64,000 bases of DNA from Bryobacteraceae bacterium (GCA_025056455.1 JANWVY010000004.1:186001-250000); one strand, 5' to 3'; numbered from the stretch's first letter, positions 45,425-56,192 are shown. Made by a program: numbers and translations. The notes: generated from the letters alone by a model not told the origin.

Positions 45425-48394
45425 TCATCGGACAACCGTGATCAAGGGCTGATTGCTGGTTTGGTCTCCCATCCAGATGGCAATGGGGAGCTTGCCCGCG
45501 GGCGCTGTAGCCGGAACGCGGATATTCAGCTGATAGAGGCCGGGAATGCCCGGGCTCAAACCACTGAACAGAACTTCGGCTTCCTGCTCGCCCACGAAGA
45601 AGCGGGGCAAAATTACGGTTTCCTCCACCCAGCCCGAAGCCGCCGGGCGCACTGCGCCGAGACCGGTGCCGTAAACCTCGAGAATATCGCCAGGCCGTGC
45701 TGGCCGCACACTCGTCAGCTGGCCGCTACCTGTGACCACGGCTGCCGCCTCTTCGGTTTGGGGATGGAAAAAAATGCCAGGCGATACGGGCAACACCGCC
45801 ACGCGACGTGTTTCGGAACTACCGAGGGCAGTATAAACCGCGACTTCCGCCCAGGGTCCTACCAGGTTTCGCGGCGCGACAAAGTTGATCTGCCCGTCGC
45901 TCACGGAATGAAGGGCGGCTGGCTGGCCGTTGATGAGGACTTGAACGCCAGCGAGCTGGAAGGGCCAGGGCAAGGAACCTGCCACGGCCGTGCGTCCCGC
46001 CGCCAAGCTGGCGCCAAAAAGCGCAGTAAAAGCACCCGGCGTCAATCCTGGACGGTAGGAAGCCGCGTTCAATACCGAATCCGGGTGAAACGCGGGCCGC
46101 GATAAAGCCGTTGCGGTGGTCTCGATGTCCGTGCCTGCGATCACAGCGCGCAATCGGTTCGCAGCGCCAGTGCTTGGCGTCCAGCGGAAGCGGGCGATCC
46201 CGTCCTCATCCGTTGTCGCCGAAGAGCGGTCCAGGCTTCCGGTGGCGGTAGCGTGGATGGTGAGCCCGGGATAAGGGATGAGGTTGATGTCCGTGGCCCG
46301 GATTTGGATTTCCTCCACCAGTGCTTCGCCCGGTACAACGAGCTGTTTGTCGCCTCCCACCACCTGCAAGCGAAGCTCAGAGGCGCTCGAGCGCACCTGC
46401 AACTTCGCGAACTCAGTTCGGTAGGCCGGGTCAGCGGGCTCGGCCTCAATGTCCTCGACACCAGCCGTCAAACCGCGGATGGGGAGGGTGGTTGAAGTAG
46501 CGCCCGCCGGGATGGTGACCGACGGGGGGGCTTGGGCGACCCCATTTCGGGTTCGCAAGTGAACGGTCAAGGGTGTGGTAAGGGCCCGGTCCACCTGGAG
46601 AGTGGCTTCGAGCGTGGCGCCTTCAAGCATGCCTGCTGCCGGGGCGATGCTCAGCCTCAGATTGCGCTTCAGCCCTGTCTCCATGGCAGCCCGTCCAGAG
46701 GTCGCCTGGGCAAAAAAAACCTCAAACTCCCGCCGCAAGGTTTCTAGCTGTTCGAGATCTGCTGGATTGGGTTCTGTGCCCTCACGCACCAGCAGAATGA
46801 AAGCCATCCGGAAGTGCCGCTGCGAAACAGTATGGTCCGGCGAACGCCGTCCCTCGACGCGGATCAGATCCTCGATGGAAATATCCTGACGCTGCCCGTT
46901 GAAGCTGACCCCTAAGCGTGGAGCCTCGTCGTTTGCAAAGGGCGATCTCCGCACCAAAAACGTAGGCGAAACTTCCTCTGGGGCGCGAAACCCCATCAGA
47001 TACTGATCGAGCTCAGAGTAGCGCTCCACGGTGCCAGTGGTGGTGAAACGCGGATTGGCGTTTTCGCCATTGTCCCGGATCCGGTTGCCTTCTAGAAACG
47101 ACGCGTCGCTGTGCAAATTGAAGCTCCAGTGCACGAGGCCCGCGCCCAGCATGGGGCGCTGAGCAGGATCCACGTCGTCGCGAATGCTGGCCAGGGCAAG
47201 CCATAGGTGTCCAGCCTCATGCGCGAGTACGGTGAGCGGTGTGTCTCCCGTTGCTCCCCGCGCTGGTACTCGCGCTCGGGGGTCTCGCGGATATTGCGAC
47301 AGTTGCCCCATGTTCAGAAAAGCTTGGAGCCGGCGTGCAGAACCATACTGCCGCCCAAGGTCGACGGGTGTGTCTCCAAAACCCTCGCGATAAAGGCTTC
47401 GCACGGTAAGCTCGGTGGCGATGGCGAACGGGCGCGCCGCGATCCCCACCGTGTTGAAAACGGCTAAATAGTCGTAGGCGTCATCGTGGATCTGGTAAAA
47501 GCGCTGGGCCAGCAGCACCGAGTCAATGGCCTCGCTGCCTGAAAAACGCTCGGCGACGGTGGCGGCAAAGGTCTCGTTGCTTCCCGCCAGAAAAGAGACA
47601 ATTTCCGTGACCCCGGTTGCCCGGCCCGGCGAGATCCCTACCACAGCATCGGTCACCGAAACCGAAGGATAGGAAAACTCAAACTCCCCGCTCGGGTAGA
47701 TCCGCAGCTGGAAAAGTTGAGCGGGCCGGGATCCAGAAGCAAACTCGGCTGACTCCCACGTGACAACAAACCGTGTGGGATCGGAAAAGACGCGAACCCC
47801 CCGGCTATTCGGCCGGGTGGGATCGAGGTCCACAAACAGCGGCGCAATGCGAGGCGGTCCGCCAGCCAGCAAGCCCACTGATTTCGCCACCGACGCCGAG
47901 TCACCTTCGCCAAACGTGACGTTGCCATCTGAATTCACCCAGATGTCCTGGTAGGTGCGGCCGTAGAAGGTGAAGCGAAATGGTAGCGGAAACCGTCTCG
48001 TGTCGTCATCGAGCAGGCCTTCAATGCGCGCGCCCGCCGAGGAAGCAGCGCGGTCGAAATTCTCCTCCGTGACGCGAAATCCATAGCGATTTCCAGCTAC
48101 CGGGCGAAAGGCTAAGCCCCGGTTTTGAAGATTGAAGGGATTCCGGCGCGCCACTACTCCCCCGGAATCGAACATCACGGCAATGTCGCCAGCGTCCCGC
48201 CCGATCGCGCCAGAAGTCGTGCGCGACGCTCCCTTTCGCTGCAGGCTTTCGAGCGAGCGCCGGTGTAAAAATAGCTCTTCTTGCGCAAGGTGCCGCTCAG
48301 CGCCGCAGACGACATCCGGTTGGCGTGCTTCGACTGCCGTGGAGACGGCGATGAGAGCGGCCCACGGCAGTCCGCATCGAAAGAGCCGCTTCAC
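45425..48394 (-). CDS. Large secreted protein: nidogen-like part, HEAGH motif, Solibacter C-terminal domain
   Basis: About 989 residues from the GTG at 48394, behind GGGGAG. The open frame to 48694 antisense to the next gene is rejected. Signal peptide VKRLFRCGLPWAALIAVSTAVEA. Residues about 80-230 look nidogen-like (FRFTFYGRTYQDIWVNSDGN, LFVDLDPTR). TVLAHEAGHLWLAL (about 390) carries an HExxH-like zinc-protease motif. Two Ig-like stretches follow (VTIPAGATSTTLPIRGLTAG). The last 220 residues (VLNAASYRPGLTPGAFTALF onward) resemble the TIGR03437 domain seen in Solibacter. It may be a cell-surface metallopeptidase. The third zinc ligand was not identified, so activity is uncertain. Confidence 0.7.
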   Translation of the reverse strand: MKRLFRCGLPWAALIAVSTAVEARQPDVVCGAERHLAQEELFLHRRSLESLQRKGASRTTSGAIGRDAGDIAVMFDSGGVVARRNPFNLQNRGLAFRPVAGNRYGFRVTEENFDRAASSAGARIEGLLDDDTRRFPLPFRFTFYGRTYQDIWVNSDGNVTFGEGDSASVAKSVGLLAGGPPRIAPLFVDLDPTRPNSRGVRVFSDPTRFVVTWESAEFASGSRPAQLFQLRIYPSGEFEFSYPSVSVTDAVVGISPGRATGVTEIVSFLAGSNETFAATVAERFSGSEAIDSVLLAQRFYQIHDDAYDYLAVFNTVGIAARPFAIATELTVRSLYREGFGDTPVDLGRQYGSARRLQAFLNMGQLSQYPRDPRARVPARGATGDTPLTVLAHEAGHLWLALASIRDDVDPAQRPMLGAGLVHWSFNLHSDASFLEGNRIRDNGENANPRFTTTGTVERYSELDQYLMGFRAPEEVSPTFLVRRSPFANDEAPRLGVSFNGQRQDISIEDLIRVEGRRSPDHTVSQRHFRMAFILLVREGTEPNPADLEQLETLRREFEVFFAQATSGRAAMETGLKRNLRLSIAPAAGMLEGATLEATLQVDRALTTPLTVHLRTRNGVAQAPPSVTIPAGATSTTLPIRGLTAGVEDIEAEPADPAYRTEFAKLQVRSSASELRLQVVGGDKQLVVPGEALVEEIQIRATDINLIPYPGLTIHATATGSLDRSSATTDEDGIARFRWTPSTGAANRLRAVIAGTDIETTATALSRPAFHPDSVLNAASYRPGLTPGAFTALFGASLAAGRTAVAGSLPWPFQLAGVQVLINGQPAALHSVSDGQINFVAPRNLVGPWAEVAVYTALGSSETRRVAVLPVSPGIFFHPQTEEAAAVVTGSGQLTSVRPARPGDILEVYGTGLGAVRPAASGWVEETVILPRFFVGEQEAEVLFSGLSPGIPGLYQLNIRVPATAPAGKLPIAIWMGDQTSNQPLITVVR

Positions 48395-48432
48395 CTCCCC
48401 ATTGTAAGATAGAGAACGGAGTACCTTTCGAC

Positions 48433-49311
48433 ATGCCTTTCTGCACTTCTTGCGGCACCGCTGTGCTTGAGCAAGCGCGTTTCTGCCCGAGTTGCGGCGC
48501 TGGTGTGGGCCCTGGTGTGGCGCCAGCTCCTGGTTACGCCGCCAACGCTTATGCCCCGGTTGTGACGCCTTTGGAGTACACCATTCAGGGCGACAATCTC
48601 CAAGTGGTCCGTGTGAAGCTGAAGCCTGGCCAAGAGGTGTATGCGGAAGCCGGCAAGATGCTCTATAAGACCGCCAACGTCGTGTGGGAAACAAAGATGA
48701 GCGGCGCCACCCTCGGCCAAAAGATCTGGGGCGCGATTAAGCGGACGATGATGGGGGAATCGCTCTTTCTCACCTACTTCAAAGCCACGAGCCCGGGTGA
48801 GGTCGGCTTTGCGGGAAACTATCCCGGCCGGGTTCAAGTTTTCGATCTGCCAGCCGGGAAAAGCGTCCTTGTGCAACGCGACAGCTTCCTTGCTGCCCAG
48901 ACCAGCGTGCAGTTGAATATCGCCCTGGTAAAAAAACTTGGCGCCGGATTTTTTGGGGGCGAAGGCTTCATCTTAGAAAAGCTGACCGGGCCAGGCGTCG
49001 TCTTCATCCATGGCGGGGGAGACTTTGTGGAATTTGACTTGAATCCTGGCGAGACAATTCAGGTGGACACGGGTTGTGTGGTGGGTTTTGATGAAACCGT
49101 CAACTACGATATCCAGTTTGTTGGCGGCATCAAGACGGCGATTTTTGGCGGTGAAGGCATTTTCCTAGCTACGCTGACCGGTCCAGGTAAGGTGATTGTG
49201 CAGAGTATGACGCTTGAGAAACTGCGTCGGGAACTGGCCCCCGTACGTACCGGTGGCGATGAGCGAAGTCCGCTCGGTGCGCTCGGCGGAATTTTTTCAA
49301 GTGAGGACTAG
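48433..49311 (+). CDS. AIM24-family protein with N-terminal zinc ribbon
   Basis: 292 residues. Residues 1-24 form a double-Cys zinc ribbon (FCTSCG and FCPSCG). After a Pro/Ala linker, the AIM24/TIGR00266 beta domain starts with LEYTIQGDNLQVVRVKLKPG and continues with AEAGKMLYK, LVQRDSFLAAQTSVQLN and FGGEGIFLATLTGPGKVIVQ. The beta domain has a pseudosymmetric trimer fold in solved relatives; cellular function is unknown. No membrane segment. It is divergent from the large secreted protein across only 38 bases, and a small anchored protein follows nine bases later. Confidence 0.82.
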   Translation: MPFCTSCGTAVLEQARFCPSCGAGVGPGVAPAPGYAANAYAPVVTPLEYTIQGDNLQVVRVKLKPGQEVYAEAGKMLYKTANVVWETKMSGATLGQKIWGAIKRTMMGESLFLTYFKATSPGEVGFAGNYPGRVQVFDLPAGKSVLVQRDSFLAAQTSVQLNIALVKKLGAGFFGGEGFILEKLTGPGVVFIHGGGDFVEFDLNPGETIQVDTGCVVGFDETVNYDIQFVGGIKTAIFGGEGIFLATLTGPGKVIVQSMTLEKLRRELAPVRTGGDERSPLGALGGIFSSED

Positions 49312-49320
49312 CCGGTTTGC

Positions 49321-49809
49321 ATGGGTCGCGAAAAATTGATCTCCCTGGCGATTGGCTTGGCCGTCGTCCTGGCTGCAGCTGGCGGAGTGCTGTGGATGAA
49401 TCGCGGTTCGCGACTCATTCTAGATGGTTCGATTCAAAAGGTTCGAACACAGGCTCTTGACGATGCCTGTGCTTTAGTAGTGGATTTTCGCCTCAAAAAC
49501 CCGTCCAAGTTTCGCTATGTTGTCGGCAAAGTCGAATTGTTTGCCGATCTGGACGGAAACTGGATGGAAGGGGCGGTGGTCGCAGACATTGACGCGCAGC
49601 GCTTCTTTCATGCCTATCCGGCCATCGGGCAGAAGTTTAATGATACGCTTCGCATGCGAGAGAAACTGGACAGTGGCCAGACGGTAGACCGCATGCTGGC
49701 GGCGCGCTTCGAAGTTCCGGAATCCAAGCTGTTGTCGCGCCGCAACCTGAAGATCCGGATCGAAGAAGTGGATGGGGTCGTGACGGAAATCTTCGAGAAA
49801 CCGAGATAA
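49321..49809 (+). CDS. Membrane-anchored small protein, LEA-like fold suspected
   Basis: 162 residues. One N-terminal span (LISLAIGLAVVLAAAGGVLW) then an extracytoplasmic beta-rich domain: LDDACALVVDFRLKNPSKFRY resembles the opening strand of LEA2/WHy-type domains, with VVGKVELFADLDGNWMEG following. I cannot name the family with certainty. The gene lies nine bases after the AIM24 gene and 42 before the Rrf2 regulator, so it probably shares the AIM24 transcript. Confidence 0.6.
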   Translation: MGREKLISLAIGLAVVLAAAGGVLWMNRGSRLILDGSIQKVRTQALDDACALVVDFRLKNPSKFRYVVGKVELFADLDGNWMEGAVVADIDAQRFFHAYPAIGQKFNDTLRMREKLDSGQTVDRMLAARFEVPESKLLSRRNLKIRIEEVDGVVTEIFEKPR

Positions 49810-49851
49810 GGCTGGTTGACAGCGCGGCGGCGCTTCAGATAATTGTTGCTG

Positions 49852-50271
49852 ATGAATCTTTCCGTAAAGGCGGAATACGCTCTGCTTGCCCTCTTAGATC
49901 TCGCTATGCAGCCCCAGGGCGAGCCTGTGCGCATTGCAGAAATCGCCAAGCGCCAAAAGATTCCCCAAAAATTTCTCGAGCTGATTTTGGCTTCCCTCAA
50001 ACAGGGCGGGTTCGTGGTCTCGCGACGAGGCGCCGAAGGGGGGTATCTATTAGCCCGGCCGCCAGAAAGCATCACCGTGGGTGAGGTGATACGCTACATC
50101 GACGGGGCGAAAAATCAGAACCACCGCAAGCGCGGCGAAAGCCCCTTCTCCCATCTCTGGCAACGCGTCGATGAAGCGGTTTCCGCGGTTGTGGATCGAA
50201 CCAACTTCGCGGAACTCGCTCGCAACTGGCAAGAGCGGCAAGCCAAATATGTTCCGAACTGGGAAATTTAG
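49852..50271 (+). CDS. Rrf2 family transcriptional regulator lacking Fe-S cysteines
   Basis: 139 residues from the ATG at 49852 (a TTG at 49843 is possible). The winged helix matches Rrf2: LSVKAEYALLALLDLAMQ, IAEIAKRQKIPQKFLELILA, and the wing GGFVVSRRGAEGGYLLARPP. The loop that in IscR and NsrR holds three cysteines (here after YIDGAKN) contains none, so it should not bind an iron-sulfur cluster. CymR, the cysteine regulator of Firmicutes, is also cysteine-poor there and acts in complex with CysK. This gene is immediately upstream of cysK, ten bases away. A similar role is inferred. Confidence 0.82.
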   Translation: MNLSVKAEYALLALLDLAMQPQGEPVRIAEIAKRQKIPQKFLELILASLKQGGFVVSRRGAEGGYLLARPPESITVGEVIRYIDGAKNQNHRKRGESPFSHLWQRVDEAVSAVVDRTNFAELARNWQERQAKYVPNWEI

Positions 50272-50281
50272 GAGTTAAGCC

Positions 50282-51235
50282 TTGATTTTTCAAGACAATT
50301 CGTTCAGCATCGGCCGTACGCCGATGATCCGTTTAAACCGGGTGACCGACGGGGCGCCAGCTACCGTTTACGGCAAAATCGAGGGCCGCAATCCAGCCTA
50401 TTCTGTCAAGTGCCGGATTGGCGCGGCCATGATTTGGGACGCCGAGGAAAAAGGTCTTCTCAAACCGGGCAAGGAGATTCTTGAGCCTACGAGCGGGAAT
50501 ACGGGAATCGCCTTGGCTTTTGTCGCCGCCGCCCGCGGCTACCCCATCACACTCACCATGCCAGAAACCATGTCGCTTGAGCGGCGGAAAGTACTCAAAG
50601 CTTTTGGCGCCAACCTGATCCTCACCCCTGGCGCAGAAGGCATGCGCGGGGCTGTCGCCCGCGCCGAACAAATCCTGCAATCGGACCCTGATCGCTACGT
50701 TTTGCTGCAACAGTTTAAAAACCCGGCAAACCCGGCGATTCACTTCAAAACGACGGGCCCGGAAATTTGGGAAGACACCGGGGGCAACGTCGATGTCTTT
50801 GTTTCCGGCGTCGGCACGGGTGGCACCCTCACCGGCGTATCGCGTTACTTCAAGCTCGAGAAAAAGAAACCGATTTTGAGCGTGGCCGTTGAGCCCGCCG
50901 CAAGCCCCGTGATCACACAGACGTTGAGAAATGAACCTTTAAAGCCCGGACCGCACAAAATTCAAGGCATCGGCGCCGGCTTTGTCCCCGATACACTAGA
51001 CCTGTCCATGGTGGATCGCGTCGAGCAGGTGACCAATGAAGAAGCCATCGAAATGGCTCGGCGGCTGGCCCGTGAAGAGGGCATCCTTTGTGGCATCTCA
51101 TGTGGCGCTGCGGTGGCGGTCGCGGTCCGGCTCGCGAAGTTGCCAGAATTTCACGGCAAGACCATCGTGACCGTCTTGCCTGATTCCGGCGAGCGCTATT
51201 TGACATCTGTCTTGTTTGAAGGGATGTTCGATTAG
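50282..51235 (+). CDS. cysK: Cysteine synthase A (O-acetylserine sulfhydrylase)
   Basis: 317 residues. The TTG at 50282 follows GGAG by seven bases and gives the expected N-terminus ([16 protein letters not shown]). PLP lysine in [11 protein letters not shown] (about 44), substrate loop [11 protein letters not shown], phosphate-binding [15 protein letters not shown], and [15 protein letters not shown]. It makes cysteine from O-acetylserine and sulfide. Normal length for CysK and with no regulatory CBS domain. Preceded by an Rrf2 regulator in the same orientation and followed 80 bases later by hemC. Confidence 0.93.
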   Translation: MIFQDNSFSIGRTPMIRLNRVTDGAPATVYGKIEGRNPAYSVKCRIGAAMIWDAEEKGLLKPGKEILEPTSGNTGIALAFVAAARGYPITLTMPETMSLERRKVLKAFGANLILTPGAEGMRGAVARAEQILQSDPDRYVLLQQFKNPANPAIHFKTTGPEIWEDTGGNVDVFVSGVGTGGTLTGVSRYFKLEKKKPILSVAVEPAASPVITQTLRNEPLKPGPHKIQGIGAGFVPDTLDLSMVDRVEQVTNEEAIEMARRLAREEGILCGISCGAAVAVAVRLAKLPEFHGKTIVTVLPDSGERYLTSVLFEGMFD

Positions 51236-51315
51236 CTTGTTCGCTGCTCCGAACCCTGTTTGCTCGGGCCAAGCTGCTAGCCGGAAGCGCGCTGTGCGAG
51301 CCTGAGTGGAAAGAC

Positions 51316-52212
51316 ATGCTGGTTATCGGAAGTCGAGGATCGAAGCTCGCCTTATGGCAGGCCGCATGGGTAAAGGCGAAGCTGGAGGCAAGCGGGCATT
51401 CCTGCGCGATCGAAATTATCCACACCACAGGGGATCGAATCAGCGACGTACCGCTGGCCAACGTCGGAACCAAAGGGATCTTCATCAAGGAGATTGAAGA
51501 GGCTCTGCTCGACGGCTCCATCGACTTGGCCGTGCACAGCTTGAAGGACATGCCCACGGAGTTGCCTTCCGGCTTGATGCTCGCCGCCACACCGACTCGC
51601 GAAGACCCTCGCGATGCGTTGATTGGATGCAAGCTCGCGGAGCTTGGCAAGGGGGCAAGAGTTGGGACTAGCTCTCTTCGCCGCGCCGCACAGCTAAGAG
51701 CCTTGCGGCCTGATCTCCAGCTTGAACCCGTGCGCGGCAACCTCGACACCCGCCTCAAAAAGCTTGAACAAGGGCAATACGATGCTATGGTGCTGGCAGC
51801 GGCCGGACTGCGCCGCCTCGGCTGGGAGGACCGCATCGCCCAGCTGTTTGAGCCGGAACTGATGTGTCCGGCCGTTGGACAAGGGGCGCTCGCCATTGAA
51901 ACGCGGAACGATGGCGGAACTGGCCAGCAAGCGTGCGAGCTCTTAGACGATGTGGCGACGAGGCGCTGCGTGACCGCGGAACGCGCTCTCTTAGCTGCCT
52001 TGGGGGGCGGTTGCCAAGTTCCGCTCGGCGCTTACGCCCGCCTGCAAGGCGAGCGGCTCGAGTTACAAGCGGTGATCGTTTCGCCCGACGGTGCGACCAT
52101 GGTCCGCCGCTCGGCACAGGGAATGGATGCACTGGCCCTCGGCGAACACCTGGCTCGTGAGTTATTGGAGGCTGGCGGTCGGGAGATTTTAGAGTCGGTG
52201 TTCAAAACATGA
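51316..52212 (+). CDS. hemC: Hydroxymethylbilane synthase (porphobilinogen deaminase)
   Basis: 298 residues. IGSRGSKLALWQAAWVKAKL opens the protein; LAVHSLKDMPTELPSGL holds the catalytic aspartate and lysine; GTSSLRRAAQLRALRPDL binds the growing chain; the dipyrromethane cofactor cysteine is in LGGGCQVPLGAYA (about 232). It polymerises four porphobilinogen units. The stop overlaps the next ATG (ATGA, 52209-52212), so it is coupled with the uroporphyrinogen gene. Confidence 0.95.
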   Translation: MLVIGSRGSKLALWQAAWVKAKLEASGHSCAIEIIHTTGDRISDVPLANVGTKGIFIKEIEEALLDGSIDLAVHSLKDMPTELPSGLMLAATPTREDPRDALIGCKLAELGKGARVGTSSLRRAAQLRALRPDLQLEPVRGNLDTRLKKLEQGQYDAMVLAAAGLRRLGWEDRIAQLFEPELMCPAVGQGALAIETRNDGGTGQQACELLDDVATRRCVTAERALLAALGGGCQVPLGAYARLQGERLELQAVIVSPDGATMVRRSAQGMDALALGEHLARELLEAGGREILESVFKT

Positions 52213-53684
52213 AAAAGGCCTATCTGGTTGGCGCCGGACCAGGAGACCCGGGGTTGCTGACGCTCAAGGGCCGGGCTGTGCTAGAGCAGGCGGACTGTGT
52301 CCTTTATGACAACCTGGCAAACCCCGCCCTGCTGGCGCTGGTGAAACCAGGTGCGGAATGCATCTACGTCGGCAAAAAGAAATCCCACCATCCCAAGTCC
52401 CAGGAAGAGATCTGTTCCTTGCTGGTTGAGCGCGCGCGCCAAGGCCTATGTGTCGTGAGGCTCAAGGGCGGCGACCCCTACCTGTTTGGGCGGGGAGGCG
52501 AAGAGGCCGAAGCGCTGGCTCAGGCGGGTGTTCCCTTTGAGGTCGTCCCCGGTGTGACCTCGCCTTCCGGGCTGTCCGCTTATGCGGGAGTGCCCTTGAC
52601 CCACCGCGAACACACTTCCGCAGTTACCTTCGTCACGGGACACGCCGTGGAGGCGATCGACTGGGCGAAAGTCGGTCATGCCGAAACGCTCGTGGTTCTC
52701 ATGGGACTTACCAATATCCGGCAAATTGCGGCCCGCCTCATCTCTCACGGCAAGAATCCGAAAACGCCAGCCATGGCCGTCCGCTGGGCCAGCCGCCCTT
52801 TTCAGCAGACCATTGTGGGCGTCTTGGAAGATATCGCCGATCGGACCGAAGCTGCTCAGATGAAACCTCCCGCGACGTTTGTGATTGGGGAGGTAGTCAA
52901 GCTCAGAGACCAGCTGAACTGGTATGAACGGCTGCCGCTGTTTGGCCAGCGCATTGTGGTGACGCGAGCTCGCAATCAAGCCACGCAGTTGAGCGAAAAG
53001 CTTGCCCTCTACGGAGCAGAAGTCGTCGAATTCCCGGTAATTGAAATTGCGCCGCCAGATGATCCCTCGCCGCTTGATACGGCAATCCAGCGGCTCTCCC
53101 AATACGACTGGTTAATCTTCACCAGTGTCAATGGAGTCCAGTATTTCCTCGACCGTTTGGATAGGTCCAACCTAGACTTGCGTCAAATCAAGGGGAAGAT
53201 CTGCGCCATCGGCCCCGCAACGCGACGTGCGCTCGAGCAGTTGCACCTCAAAGTCGATCTCATGCCGGAGCAGTATGTCGCCGAGAGCTTGGTCGAAGCT
53301 TTTCAAGGACAGCAGCTGGCCGGCAAGCGCGTTTTATTGCCCCGGGCCAAAGTGGCGCGCGACGTCGTCCCAGTCGCCTTGCGCCAGCAAGGTGCGGAGG
53401 TGGACGTGGTCGAGGCCTATCAAACCGTGCTGCCTACCGTCGACCCGAAAACGATCAACGAAATCTTTGAACGCAAACCCGACTGGATCACCTTTACTAG
53501 TTCGTCCACGGTGAAAAACTTTCTATCGCTGGTCGAGAGCGAGCGCTTCAAAAGCGTTCGCCTGGCGAGCATTGGCCCGGTCACCTCCGAAACCGCCCGC
53601 CAGCTCGGATTGCGCATCACGGTAGAAGCGGCCGAACACACGATGGACGGCCTGGTGGAAGCAATTTTAAAATTTGTGTCATGA
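52209..53684 (+). CDS. Uroporphyrinogen-III C-methyltransferase/synthase fusion
   Basis: 491 residues. Residues 1 to about 240 are SUMT/Cob[50 protein letters not shown] and [20 protein letters not shown]. From about 248 the HemD domain follows ([49 protein letters not shown]). It therefore cyclises hydroxymethylbilane and methylates the product to precorrin-2, feeding siroheme or cobalamin as well as heme. No Met8/CysG oxidase-ferrochelatase domain is attached. It overlaps the preceding and following genes by four bases each. Confidence 0.94.
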   Translation: MKKAYLVGAGPGDPGLLTLKGRAVLEQADCVLYDNLANPALLALVKPGAECIYVGKKKSHHPKSQEEICSLLVERARQGLCVVRLKGGDPYLFGRGGEEAEALAQAGVPFEVVPGVTSPSGLSAYAGVPLTHREHTSAVTFVTGHAVEAIDWAKVGHAETLVVLMGLTNIRQIAARLISHGKNPKTPAMAVRWASRPFQQTIVGVLEDIADRTEAAQMKPPATFVIGEVVKLRDQLNWYERLPLFGQRIVVTRARNQATQLSEKLALYGAEVVEFPVIEIAPPDDPSPLDTAIQRLSQYDWLIFTSVNGVQYFLDRLDRSNLDLRQIKGKICAIGPATRRALEQLHLKVDLMPEQYVAESLVEAFQGQQLAGKRVLLPRAKVARDVVPVALRQQGAEVDVVEAYQTVLPTVDPKTINEIFERKPDWITFTSSSTVKNFLSLVESERFKSVRLASIGPVTSETARQLGLRITVEAAEHTMDGLVEAILKFVS

Positions 53685-53989
53685 CGTTCGAACAACCGGT
53701 TTGGAACTTCGAGCAGGAGCCCTATCCAGAAGGAGCTGACGAAACCGACATCAATCTCCGCGCTTATTTCGACCGAATGCCCGATGAGAAAATGCGAACT
53801 TACTCGCCGGAGTGGACCGACGAGCAAGTGATGGAGTGGGACGGCAACTTTAAAAGTGACGGGACGTTGATGTTGATTTGCAGCGAGCGCGATGTGGAGA
53901 TCGACGAGTACCGTCGCGTCCTAGAGGAGTGCATTGCCTACCGGAACCGGGTGCGTCCTTTGATCGCGATGGAGCTCCAGCGTTCATAA
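53681..53989 (+). CDS. Small acidic protein coupled to cobA-hemD, unknown
   Basis: 102 residues, start overlapping the previous stop (ATGA, 53681-53684). Strongly acidic and aromatic at the front ([17 protein letters not shown]), no cysteine pairs, no membrane span. The second half ([20 protein letters not shown]) is probably helical. I do not recognise the family. Tight coupling behind hemC and cobA-hemD makes it a real gene and suggests a role in tetrapyrrole or sulfur metabolism, although it may simply be co-transcribed. A bidirectional hairpin follows. Confidence 0.65.
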   Translation: MTFEQPVWNFEQEPYPEGADETDINLRAYFDRMPDEKMRTYSPEWTDEQVMEWDGNFKSDGTLMLICSERDVEIDEYRRVLEECIAYRNRVRPLIAMELQRS

Positions 53990-54011
53990 CATCCTGCATC
54001 GCGATAGAAAA

Positions 54012-54048
54012 AAAGAGCGCCGCGTGGGGAAAATTCGCGGCGCTCTTT
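54012..54048 (-). terminator. Strong intrinsic terminator of groESL
   Basis: Perfect 13-base stem: AAAGAGCGCCGCG (54012-54024) and CGCGGCGCTCTTT (54036-54048) with an 11-base loop. On the minus strand it is followed by a run of T (bases 54007-54014 are A on the plus strand), 22 bases after the groEL stop. On the plus strand it may also end the hemC transcript, with a shorter T-run. Confidence 0.85.
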
Positions 54049-54069
54049 GAGGTTCGCTCTCGTTTGGAA

Positions 54070-55725
<1,656 letters not shown>

Positions 55726-56040
55726 TTACTTCTTCTTGTTGCCGTTGGTCGACGGCTCCAACACGCCGAGGACCTCGTCCTCCCGCATGATCAAATACTC
55801 TTCCCCGTTCAGCTTGATGTCGCTGCCCGAGTACTTCCCAAAGAGGATGCGGTCACCGACCTTCACGTCCAGGGCGACCAGCTTCCCATCTTCCAGCCGC
55901 TTCCCTTTACCAGTGGCCACGACTTCCCCTTCCTGGGGCTTTTCCTTGGCGGAATCCGGGATAATGATGCCGCCCATGACCGTCTCTTTCTCTTCGATCC
56001 GCTTCACCACGATGCGGTCGTAGAGGGGTCGAATGTTCAT
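55726..56040 (-). CDS. groES: Co-chaperonin GroES (HSP10)
   Basis: 104 residues from the ATG at 56040 (GGAGG upstream); the open extension to 56100 lies in the leader. [19 protein letters not shown] start, [20 protein letters not shown] with the mobile loop, [20 protein letters not shown] and the end [14 protein letters not shown]. It caps the GroEL cavity. First gene of the heat-shock operon controlled by the promoter and CIRCE element upstream. Confidence 0.97.
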   Translation of the reverse strand: MNIRPLYDRIVVKRIEEKETVMGGIIIPDSAKEKPQEGEVVATGKGKRLEDGKLVALDVKVGDRILFGKYSGSDIKLNGEEYLIMREDEVLGVLEPSTNGNKKK

Positions 56041-56092
56041 GGTTGACTTACCTCCAACGTGTTTTTCGACTCTTTCGGGATGGGACTCAAAG

Positions 56093-56124
56093 GGGCGCAC
56101 CCTCCGCGCTCGGGAGGTGTGCCC
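56093..56124 (-). promoter_or_regulatory. Imperfect hairpin in the groES mRNA leader
   Basis: Arms at 56093-56105 and 56112-56124 can form about 11 base pairs with one mismatch and one bulge. It lies between the predicted transcription start and the groES start codon, about 50 bases before the latter. No T-run follows. A stability or thermosensing effect is possible but not shown by the sequence. Confidence 0.35.
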
Positions 56125-56139
56125 TCACGTCTTCTACTA

Positions 56140-56166
56140 TTAGCACACTAGCTCGAGGAGTGACAA
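56140..56166. promoter_or_regulatory. CIRCE operator (HrcA binding site)
   Basis: TTAGCACAC (56140-56148), nine-base spacer, GAGTGACAA (56158-56166). Compared with the known consensus TTAGCACTC-N9-GAGTGCTAA this matches 15 of 18 positions with the exact spacing. It overlaps the start site of the groES promoter, as usual for HrcA repression. hrcA itself is not in the window. Confidence 0.8.
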
Positions 56167-56192
56167 TAGAAAACCATAATTTATTGATTCAA
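56163..56192 (-). promoter_or_regulatory. Likely sigma-70 promoter of groESL
   Basis: Read on the minus strand: TTGAAT (56192-56187) and TATTGT (56168-56163) with an 18-base spacer, each 4 of 6 to consensus, in strongly AT-rich DNA. The CIRCE element begins inside and downstream of the -10 hexamer, which supports this placement. The AT-rich run to about 56240 may act as an upstream element. Confidence 0.55.

Noticed and set aside
48395-48694. 100-residue extension of the large secreted protein
   Set aside because: It is antisense to the AIM24 gene start and precedes a clear signal peptide beginning at the GTG 48394.
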